A stretch of 14,326 bases of DNA from CAZSHG01 sp964606695 [NCBI: uncultured bacterium] (GTDB taxonomy: Bacteria; UBP14; UBA6098), in assembly GCA_964606695.1 (NCBI GenBank), contig CAZSHG010000043.1, positions 1 to 14,326 of the forward strand, written 5' to 3'. Position numbers and translations under genes: made by a program. A model generated the notes under the pieces. It was not told where the DNA came from and ran no database searches. It saw only the letters and a list, made by a program, of their open reading frames with translations. The first letter of the stretch is position 1. Every line of letters begins with the position of its first letter. Positions 6,898 through 13,422 of the stretch are shown here, one piece after another.

Positions 6898-7782
6898 GTG
6901 AATAAAAAATCCGACCGCCGTTTCGCATATCTGATGCTTCTCCCCGCCGCGCTGATTGTGGTCGCGGTGGTGCTGTATCCCTTTATATACAACTTCATCA
7001 TCTCCCTGTCGAATATGTCGATGCGTAATTTCCACGACTGGAATATCATCGGGCTGGGTCAATACGCCAAGGTCTTCGGCGAAAAGCTCTTCTACTCGGT
7101 CTTCGCGAAAACGGTCATCTGGACGGTTGTCAACGTCTTTTTCCATGTTACATTAGGCGTTCTGCTGGCGATGCTCCTCAATCGGACGCTTCCGGGCAAA
7201 GGAATCTTCCGCACATTGCTAATAATCCCATGGGCGATGCCGCAATACATCGCCGCGCTGACATGGCGGGGGATGTTCAATTATCAATACGGCGCGATTA
7301 ATTTAATAATCACCCGCTATTTATCCATGACCCCCGTGGAATGGCTAAAATCCCCCTTTGAGGCTTTTACCGCATGCATTTTGACCAACATATGGTTCGG
7401 CTTTCCGTTTATGATGATCATCGCTCTCGGAGGTTTACAATCCATCGATAAGTCATTATACGAAGCCGCTGAGGTCGATGGCGCACCGAGATGGCGTCAG
7501 TTCTGGAGTATCACGGTGCCCCTTCTGCGGCCGGTGATGGTGCCCGCGATAGTTCTCGGCACAATATGGACGTTTAATAATTTAAACGTCATGTGGCTCG
7601 TATCCAACGGCGGGGAGCCGGCGGATTCGACACATATTCTCGTGAGTTATGTATATAAAGCCGCGTTCAACCTCTACCGCTACGGCTACGCCGCGGCGTT
7701 CAGCGTTGTAATATTCGTGATATTACTCGTTTTTTCAATCTTCTTCGTGCGAAAAACACGGGGGACGGAAGCGGCGTATTGA
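6898..7782 (+). CDS. MalF/UgpA-type ABC sugar transporter permease
   Basis: A 294-residue integral membrane subunit of a carbohydrate ABC importer (binding-protein-dependent inner-membrane permease). It has six hydrophobic segments, the usual number for this family's short members. The EAA loop that contacts the ATPase is intact: EAAEVDGAPRW at residues 189-199, continuing to SITVPLLRP, with the conserved Gly195 and Pro208. FRTLLIIPWAMP and TNIWFGFPFMMI are also family segments. GTG 6898 is chosen because GAGGTGA (6885-6891) lies 6 bases before it; the TTG at 6892 abuts that site. The family nearly always has a second permease (MalG type) just downstream and a solute-binding protein nearby. 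Neither is here: the gene is followed at once by dispersed repeats. The substrate is unknown. Confidence 0.9.
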   Translation: MNKKSDRRFAYLMLLPAALIVVAVVLYPFIYNFIISLSNMSMRNFHDWNIIGLGQYAKVFGEKLFYSVFAKTVIWTVVNVFFHVTLGVLLAMLLNRTLPGKGIFRTLLIIPWAMPQYIAALTWRGMFNYQYGAINLIITRYLSMTPVEWLKSPFEAFTACILTNIWFGFPFMMIIALGGLQSIDKSLYEAAEVDGAPRWRQFWSITVPLLRPVMVPAIVLGTIWTFNNLNVMWLVSNGGEPADSTHILVSYVYKAAFNLYRYGYAAAFSVVIFVILLVFSIFFVRKTRGTEAAY

Positions 7783-7790
7783 CCCGCGTC

Positions 7791-7950
7791 GTCATTGTGA
7801 GGCGTTGTCCTGAGCATGTCGATGGGAATGAAACGACGAAGCAATCTTTTCGTTAACACGTCATTGCGCGGGACGAAGAAATCTCGCCCTCTCCACTATC
7901 CACGCTCAACTCTCCCCTCCCGCCGTCATTGCGAGGCACGAAGCAATCTC
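7791..7950. repeat. Three degenerate copies of a GTCATTGCGAGG...GAAGCAATCT repeat
   Basis: Copies lie at 7791-7849 (GTCATTGTGAGG ... GACGAAGCAATCT), 7860-7883 (GTCATTGCGCGG ... GACGAAGAAATCTC) and 7925-7950 (GTCATTGCGAGG ... GAAGCAATCTC). Head and tail are conserved while the middle varies in length. This head-and-tail pattern is a familiar non-coding dispersed repeat of many bacterial genomes. A pyrimidine-rich stretch with CTCAACTCTC at 7906-7915 separates copies two and three; similar words recur at 12576-12606. The copies begin eight bases after the permease stop codon, in the place where a second permease gene would be expected. No gene is visible between 7783 and 8040. Confidence 0.65.
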
Positions 7951-8040
7951 TTTCCAAATTCATATAGAGGTTACCCGTGGCGTAGATTATATTTTACACC
8001 GATGAAATATACTGCGGCAAAAGCTTATGAATAGTGAGTT

Positions 8041-8217
8041 ATGGGAATAATTGAGGATAGATTACGATCAAGACGGAATGCTAATGCAAATCTTATCATA
8101 ATAATCCACAAGATAGCAAAATGCAAGCTAAAAATGAGGGCATTTTGGAATAGACAAGGCAGATACGCTCGCCGATTCTACGGAAATACTTTATTTAAAG
8201 TAATTACAGGCCAATGA
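8041..8217 (+). CDS. Possible small basic protein, 58 residues
   Basis: An ATG-to-TGA frame encodes a strongly basic peptide with an Ile-rich core (NANLIIIIHKIAK) and an aromatic/Arg-rich C-terminal half (KMRAFWNRQGRYARRFYGN). The residue mix is protein-like rather than repeat-like. There is no good Shine-Dalgarno sequence (only GTGAG close to the ATG), and no family is recognised. It could be a small membrane or nucleic-acid-binding peptide, a gene remnant, or chance. Confidence 0.3.
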   Translation: MGIIEDRLRSRRNANANLIIIIHKIAKCKLKMRAFWNRQGRYARRFYGNTLFKVITGQ

Positions 8218-8276
8218 AGAGAAGCAAAAAAAATATTTGGGGGTTGTTTTTGGAAGACCGAAAAAGGCGGGAAAAG

Positions 8277-8308
8277 CCCCCCCCAAAAAAAATTTAAAAA
8301 AATATTGC
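8277..8308. other. Homopolymer-rich tract
   Basis: Eight C are followed directly by eight A, then TTT and seven A, just before the frame starting at 8340. Together with AAAAAAAA at 8227-8234 this is the lowest-complexity stretch in the window. It may be a promoter-proximal A tract, a slippage-prone site, or an error-prone assembly region. Confidence 0.5.
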
Positions 8309-8339
8309 GGAACTGATAATTTGGGATTATTTTTGAAAC

Positions 8340-8534
8340 ATGAACGAAGAAAACAAAAATAGTATCATCAGCCACCCGATAGGCGAAACGGCTTCGGGCA
8401 AACCGCCGCAACGAGCAGAGGATTACCCGCAACAGGGCAACAACCGCAACGCAGATCGCCAGAACCGGCGGGCAAAAGCCAGAACCGCAAACGAGACACC
8501 CGAACCCCAAACCAAAACTGGAGGCGCGAAATGA
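8340..8534 (+). CDS. Small disordered polar ORF overlapping the next gene
   Basis: A 64-residue frame rich in Asn, Gln, Arg, Lys and Pro without hydrophobic residues to form a core (GNNRNADRQNRRAKARTANE). Its stop overlaps the next start codon as ATGA (8531-8534), the arrangement of translationally coupled genes. Its 3' end, encoding PEPQTKTGG, resembles the 3' part of the frame ending at 13366 (KPQTKPELG), so the sequence may be a shared repeat rather than a conserved protein. There is no ribosome site at ATG 8340. It could be a leader peptide or only repeat-derived sequence supplying the GGAGG for the next gene. Confidence 0.35.
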   Translation: MNEENKNSIISHPIGETASGKPPQRAEDYPQQGNNRNADRQNRRAKARTANETPEPQTKTGGAK

Positions 8535-10093
8535 AACGTGATTGCGAAATAATTTTGGTTGTGGGGGTGCTGGTTTTGGCAAGTGGACTTTTTGCTGGCT
8601 GGCTTGATCCAATCCCTGTTCCATACGACAGTTTTGCACCCGGAAGTTATGCTCGCAATGTTACAACATTTGAATCTACTTATGGTGGACCCTTATTTTT
8701 ATTCTACGATAAGTCCAGAGGCGAAACCCTAAGAGACGGTAGAGTTATTCTATGCGAATTAAGAGACAGTGCTTTTTACGGTCTGGATACAATTTATATT
8801 CCTTTAAGGCTTTCGGAAAACCTTAGGCTTTGTCTGAATAAGAAAATAAGACCTAATCCGGCATCGGACAGCTTATTGTTAGTTTTTGAAGAAAATGGCG
8901 TAATATTATTTAAATGGGTATTTAATAACCGCTTTTGCGGTTCGGATAGTTTAGAGTATTTTTCATATTTGACACCCGATGACTCGACATTTATCTGGCC
9001 TTGTGTTTGTGGTGTTATTTATTCTTTCGATAATGATGGAAGTTTATGGATTTCATATTCAACTATGGATTGGTTCATGACTACATATTATCTATGCACT
9101 TATAAATTTGATTCCCCTTATATCGAACCGGAATTTATCGATACTCAAAACGTTGGATATTCACCTGCATATTATTTCCTTGATATTTATCCCGGGCTTT
9201 CTGACACGCTAATCTCGATATATTATGGTGGCAGGAACTTTATGAGTGATTACCAAATCGATCCATGTTGCATATCTTATCTCAGCTCAGGTGAGTGTGT
9301 GATGACGAACTTCTGGGAAGGAGAACCAATTTCGCATAAAAGATGTCAATCTTTAAAGAGAAATGGTAATAGTTTAGTTATGGCAGGACGAACAGATTCC
9401 CCTATTGTCGGAGCAAATTATTGGGTTTCATGGAAAAAGCCGGGGTTTCCGTGGTCTGATTTTATTTCTACTCCAGTCGATAGTCCATGGGTATGCACTC
9501 AATTGTATAATGGTCTGGCTATGCTTAATGAGGACACATGTTTCTTGGCTTTTAGAAAATTTAACAATTATGCTACTATAGATTCAAAGCTCGTTCATCT
9601 TGGAGAACTCCCCCCTGAATTTACCGAAATACCTTATGAAATACCATTTAATAAAGGTCTTCAAGCTCTAGGGTTCTACGATTCGAAGCTCTATATTCAG
9701 TTTTGGAATGATTCTCATGAAACGTTCATTGGGATATTCGACCCCACAAGTCCGGGGATATCCGAAAAGTCACCTGAGAGACCAGATAAATTCGCCATTT
9801 CCGCCTACCCCAATCCCTTCAATTCCTCGGTAACCATCGCTTTCGACTGCGCGGGCGTAAGCGTCACGCCCCTACGGGTTGAAATTTATGATGTGAATGG
9901 GCGGCGTGTTTTTGTCATTCCCTACTCCGATCGGGAATCCAAAGGGGGGACGAGTAACCTAGATTCCCGTTTTCATGGGAATGACAAGGATGTCGTTTGG
10001 CGTCCCGACGCATCCATCGGTTCCGGGATCTACCTCGTGCGGGCGAGATATTTATCAAGATCAATAACGAAACCAATCATTTACCTTAAATAA
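8531..10093 (+). CDS. Secreted protein with C-terminal type IX-like sorting domain
   Basis: A 520-residue protein with an N-terminal signal peptide (IILVVGVLVLASGLFAG) and GGAGG 6 bases before the ATG. Residues about 25-410 are rich in Tyr, Trp, Ser and Asp, with recurring strand-like pieces and a possible beta-propeller character (LVMAGRTDSPIVG, NYWVSWKKPGFPW). No catalytic family is recognised. From residue about 420 comes a sorting-type domain: FAISAYPNPFNSS (YPNPFN at 426-431), VEIYDVNGRRV, then GSGIYLVRA. In the FCB group such domains direct export and surface attachment by the type IX system. Two repeat-derived blocks lie inside this domain (residues about 441-450 and 461-486) without breaking the frame. 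The first 1.2 kb is clearly more AT-rich than neighbouring genes, suggesting transfer or fusion. The next gene starts 9 bases after the stop. Confidence 0.85.
   Translation: MKRDCEIILVVGVLVLASGLFAGWLDPIPVPYDSFAPGSYARNVTTFESTYGGPLFLFYDKSRGETLRDGRVILCELRDSAFYGLDTIYIPLRLSENLRLCLNKKIRPNPASDSLLLVFEENGVILFKWVFNNRFCGSDSLEYFSYLTPDDSTFIWPCVCGVIYSFDNDGSLWISYSTMDWFMTTYYLCTYKFDSPYIEPEFIDTQNVGYSPAYYFLDIYPGLSDTLISIYYGGRNFMSDYQIDPCCISYLSSGECVMTNFWEGEPISHKRCQSLKRNGNSLVMAGRTDSPIVGANYWVSWKKPGFPWSDFISTPVDSPWVCTQLYNGLAMLNEDTCFLAFRKFNNYATIDSKLVHLGELPPEFTEIPYEIPFNKGLQALGFYDSKLYIQFWNDSHETFIGIFDPTSPGISEKSPERPDKFAISAYPNPFNSSVTIAFDCAGVSVTPLRVEIYDVNGRRVFVIPYSDRESKGGTSNLDSRFHGNDKDVVWRPDASIGSGIYLVRARYLSRSITKPIIYLK
9853..9878. 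repeat. Fragment of a CCCCTACGGG-type repeat inside a coding region
   Basis: GGGCGT (9853-9858) pairs with ACGCCC (9866-9871) and runs into CCCCTACGGG (9869-9878), the same terminal word as the palindromic element at 13179-13271. It encodes VSVTPLR between the strands FDCAG and VEIYDVNG of the sorting domain. Confidence 0.4.
9913..9986. repeat. TGTCATTCCC...GGGAATGACA palindromic repeat inserted in frame
   Basis: Perfect 10-base terminal inverted repeats (9913-9922 and 9977-9986) enclose two sub-hairpins: ATTCCC with GGGAAT (9917-9938), and GATTCCCG with the right-hand GGGAAT (9962-9982). A second complementary pair is CGGGAATC with GATTCCCG. This is the familiar dispersed palindrome of many bacterial genomes. 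It adds about 25 codons (including SRFHGND) to the sorting domain, between GRRVFVIP and the VVWRPDASIGSG segment, and keeps the frame open. Confidence 0.75.
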
Positions 10094-10102
10094 GGAGCAA
10101 GA

Positions 10103-10354
10103 ATGAAAAAGGAATGTGTGTTAGTTTTGTTAATCGTTCTACTATCATCCAGCGTGATATTTGGAAGGACGTGGGTCTCTTTGCGCGACACTACGGAAGG
10201 TAAAGCGCCGGATATCGAGATCGTAAAATCCAACGATGATACGACCGAAATAATCGTAAAAGTAAACGGTTTCTGGTATGACGATTCGACAAGGGGTAAT
10301 GATATTTTTTCCCCTCGCTCCAACGCTCCCGCGTTGGAGCTATTAGTCGCGTAG
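10103..10354 (+). pseudogene. 5' fragment of a gingipain-like (peptidase C25) gene
   Basis: The frame starts with AGGAG 5 bases before the ATG, 9 bases after the previous stop, so it is cotranscribed with the sorting-domain gene. A signal peptide (KECVLVLLIVLLSSSVIFG) is followed by RTWVSLRDTTEGKAPDIEIV and TTEIIVKVNGFWYDD. This fits the start of the gingipain-type prodomain, where a 'W-x-x-L...P-x-I...I-x-V-x-GF' segment begins the protein. Homologues are many hundreds of residues long; here the coherent part ends near 10295 and the last 15-20 codons are palindrome-array sequence, including the stop. The gene is therefore probably truncated by the array, with no trace of a protease domain downstream. 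An alternative is a genuine short secreted protein. The family call is by resemblance. Confidence 0.6.
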
Positions 10355-10509
10355 CTCCTGCTACGCGACGGATGTGAGCGCGAAGTTTTACTTCGATTTA
10401 AAATAGAAGCGGAGCTTCTAAGACAAGGGCGTTACACAGCTGGAGCTGTGTAACGAGGGAAATAGTATTCCTTCCGAGGTTGCCGAAAACCGGACAAGGC
10501 GGTTTTCGG
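10317..10509. repeat. Array of six palindromes, four sharing a GC-TCCN-GC core
   Basis: Six hairpins follow one another. H1: arms GCTCCAACGC (10317-10326) and 10331-10340, loop TCCC. H2: arms GTCGCGTAGC (10346-10355) and 10360-10369, loop TCCT. H3: arms CGAAGT (10381-10386) and 10390-10395, loop TTT. H4: arms TAGAAGC (10404-10410) and 10414-10420, loop GGA. H5: arms CGTTACACAGC (10430-10440) and 10445-10455, loop TGGA. H6: arms CCGAAAACCG (10483-10492) and 10500-10509, 7-base loop. All stems are perfect, with 6-11 pairs. H1, H2, H4 and H5 have unrelated outer arms but the same centre (GC, then TCCN or its complement NGGA, then GC; H4 lacks one loop base). No coding capacity is seen. Confidence 0.8.
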
Positions 10510-10545
10510 AATATAGTAAGGGCGGCTTGAGGTGGCCGCTCTTTG

Positions 10546-10689
10546 AAAATGTCAAAGCTCAAATGTCAAATTACAAATGAATGTCAAATTACTTAATGAC
10601 AAATGACAATTGGGACTGTGGCGAGGCATCTGGCATTTAGACTTTATTTGATATTTGTAATTCAACTTTATTTCTCATTTGACATTTTT
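10546..10689. repeat. Imperfect inverted-repeat element with ATGTCAAAT arms
   Basis: The left part (10546-10610) repeats AAATGTCAAA, TCAAATTACAAATG and AATGACAAATGACAA; the right part (10648-10689) holds TTTGATATTTGTAATTC and TCATTTGACATTTTT, the approximate reverse complement. The arms flank a short unique centre (about 10611-10647). It has the form of a small non-autonomous dispersed element. A small GCGGC...GCCGC hairpin (10522-10539) precedes it. The right arm supplies the -35 box of the ahcY promoter. Confidence 0.6.
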
Positions 10690-10706
10690 ATATCCTCCCT
10701 TATATT
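10679..10706 (+). promoter_or_regulatory. Strong promoter upstream of ahcY
   Basis: A perfect TTGACA (10679-10684) and TATATT (10701-10706) have a 16-base spacer; the start is predicted near 10713. The -35 box lies in the right arm of the inverted-repeat element, whereas the -10 box lies in flanking sequence. The transcript would carry a leader of about 200 bases before ahcY, unusually long for this window. Confidence 0.6.
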
Positions 10707-10710
10707 GACC

Positions 10711-12171
<1,461 letters not shown>

Positions 12172-12196
12172 AACCCTACAAATAAGCGTTCATGAA

Positions 12197-12224
12197 GGCG
12201 GACCACTGTGGCCCGCCTTTTTTT
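12197..12224 (+). terminator. Rho-independent terminator of ahcY
   Basis: GGCGGACC pairs with GGCCCGCC (12197-12217, one A-C mismatch, five-base loop) and is followed by seven T (12218-12224), 25 bases after the ahcY stop codon. This is the clearest terminator in the window. Confidence 0.9.
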
Positions 12225-12644
12225 ATACTTTTTGGATGTTGGCAAAAGACGGCTACACGCACCGGATTTGCCATGACAAACGCCTGTAGCCTGACTCGAC
12301 GAAATTGCCACCGTGGAGGCCGCCACCACATGAACCCAAACTCCAAACCGGAAGAGGGCAGTTTAAGGAATTACGAAAAAGTTCTTGCTAGAAAGGACAA
12401 CGCGCATTAAATTATATGATATCATGATCAACGTGACTCAACATATCACCCCTTCCAGAGCCGTTTCTAACGGCGTTTCCGACGTGCACCACTCCCTGTT
12501 CGCGCTGAATTGCGACATCGCCCTCGAACCGCCGACGAAAGGGATACTGCCCGAGGCGTCCTCTGCCGGACACTCCAACTCTCAACCCTACACCCTCAAC
12601 TCTCACCTCGCCTCGTGCCTCCAATCCAAACCGGAGCTGTGAAT
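12225..12644. other. Gap with gene remnants and leader repeat, no confident gene
   Basis: A short frame at 12330-12410 ends LRNYEKVLARKDNAH and its DNA resembles 13370-13417, making it the left copy of an imperfect direct repeat around the ORF6N gene. A 72-codon frame from ATG 12424 (MINVTQHITPS ... LQSKPEL) starts within the palindrome ATGATATCAT (12416-12425), has no ribosome site, and is largely Ser/Pro/Leu low-complexity sequence at its end (CTCAACTCTC-type words, 12576-12606). It may be a degraded gene. Its 3' end carries the CCAAACCGGAG leader used by the ORF6N gene. Confidence 0.4.
12325..12423 (+). repeat. Left copy of the CCAAACCGGA...GCATTAAATTA repeat
   Basis: CCAAACTCCAAACCGGAAGAGGGCA, interrupted here for length at 12335 and continuing to 12359, is followed by an AAGGAATTACGAAAAAGTTC-like stretch and CAACGCGCATTAAATTA (12399-12415). 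The right copy (13340-13417) matches it in order and roughly three quarters of positions. They flank the ORF6N gene in the same orientation, about 1 kb apart. Confidence 0.45.
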
Positions 12645-13148
12645 ATGACAGACCTCGTTCACATAACGGAAATCCAGAATCTGATTATAAAACTTCGCGG
12701 CGAAAAGGTCATGTTCGATTTCGACCTGGCGGAACTTTACGGCATCGAAACGAAATACCTCAAACGCGCGGTGCGGCGAAACCCTGACAGATTCCCAGCG
12801 GATTTCATGTTCGAGCTTACTCAAGAGGAGTTCGAAAACTTGAGGTCCCAAATTGGCACCTCAAGTCATGGCGGCACAAGATACCCCCCGATGGTGTTCA
12901 CGGAACAGGGCGTGGCTATGTTATCCTCGGTGCTGAATAGCGAACGCGCGGTGAAAGTGAACGTCGAGATTATGCGGGCATTCGTGGCGATGCGTAAGAT
13001 GATCGCGGAACACGCCGACCTGTTGCGCAAACTCGAAGCGATGGAGAAGAAATACGACGGCCAGTTCGCGGTTGTCTTTAAGGCGATAAAGGAGCTCATG
13101 ACCCCGCCAACGAAAAAGAAACGCCCCATCGGATTCGAGGAGCAATGA
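12645..13148 (+). CDS. ORF6N-domain protein
   Basis: A 167-residue protein. Residues about 5-95 form an ORF6N domain: ITEIQNLIIKLRGEKVMFDF, DLAELYGIETKYLKRAVRRN, PDRFPADFMFELTQEEFENL and RYPPMVFTEQGVAMLSSVLN. The next part (NVEIMRAFVAMRKM, LLRKLEAMEKKYDGQFAVVF) is a predicted coiled coil, and the tail is basic (PTKKKRPIGFEEQ). Length and organisation are normal for chromosomal family members, which are related to phage KilA-N/antirepressor DNA-binding proteins; their cellular function is generally unknown. ATG 12645 has GGAG (12633-12636) 8 bases upstream; the frame extends upstream without protein-like content. It sits between imperfect direct repeats and just before a palindromic element, suggesting a mobile or duplicated cassette, though no integrase is present. 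Confidence 0.92.
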   Translation: MTDLVHITEIQNLIIKLRGEKVMFDFDLAELYGIETKYLKRAVRRNPDRFPADFMFELTQEEFENLRSQIGTSSHGGTRYPPMVFTEQGVAMLSSVLNSERAVKVNVEIMRAFVAMRKMIAEHADLLRKLEAMEKKYDGQFAVVFKAIKELMTPPTKKKRPIGFEEQ

Positions 13149-13178
13149 GAATTTACCGCCATACCCGCACATTCCCAT

Positions 13179-13271
13179 CCGTAGGGGAGCGCCCCAGTGC
13201 GCTCCCGACGCGTGAATTTACGACAGGCGATATTTCCACGAACGGGAAGGCACAGGGGCCTTCCCCTACGG
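13179..13271. repeat. Palindromic element with CCGTAGGGGA ends and two internal hairpins
   Basis: Perfect 10-base terminal inverted repeats (CCGTAGGGGA at 13179-13188 and TCCCCTACGG at 13262-13271) enclose two perfect 8-pair hairpins: GGGAGCGC/GCGCTCCC (13185-13206) and GGGAAGGC/GCCTTCCC (13244-13265). The hairpins overlap the inner ends of the terminal repeats, so a terminal stem with two arms competes with them and could form a cruciform or multi-way junction. It begins 31 bases after the ORF6N stop codon and resembles known small non-coding dispersed repeats. Confidence 0.75.
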
Positions 13272-13339
13272 GCAAACGCCCCGATTTGACGGCGCCGACA
13301 GCCAGCCCACGGCAGAAAGCCAAACGCATAACCAAACCC

Positions 13340-13417
13340 CAAACCAAACCGGAGCTGGGAATATGAGAGATTTTCGAAAAATTCCTTGCGAAAGAGGGCA
13401 ACGAGCATTAAATTAAA
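13340..13417 (+). repeat. Right copy of the leader repeat, with a possible 17-codon minigene
   Basis: CCAAACCGGAGCTG followed by GGAATATGA (13344-13366) matches the ORF6N leader (12625-12647) at 22 of 23 positions, including the GGAG and ATG. Here the ATG (13363) opens only 17 codons before a stop at 13414. One frame over, the DNA reads EIFEKFLAKEGNEH, similar to RNYEKVLARKDNAH in the left copy. It is thus either a broken gene end or a conserved tail of a cassette. The segment ends CATTAAATTA just before the next gene. Confidence 0.5.
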
Positions 13418-13422
13418 ATGTA

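Noticed and set aside
7816-8034. 72-codon frame beginning MSMGMKRRSN.
   Set aside because: It consists almost entirely of the GTCATTGCGAGG...GAAGCAATCT repeats and pyrimidine-rich spacer, so it is repeat-derived.
8178-8639. Minus-strand open frame of 153 codons.
   Set aside because: It runs through the homopolymer tract and antisense to the coupled ORF and secreted gene; its residues (Phe/Pro/Val runs) reflect low-complexity DNA.
10317-10509. CRISPR array.
   Set aside because: There is no repeated unit of constant length with spacers; each unit is a self-complementary hairpin with its own arms.
13145-13366. 73-codon frame after the ORF6N gene.
   Set aside because: Most of it translates the palindromic element 13179-13271 and the leader repeat; no ribosome site or protein-like core.
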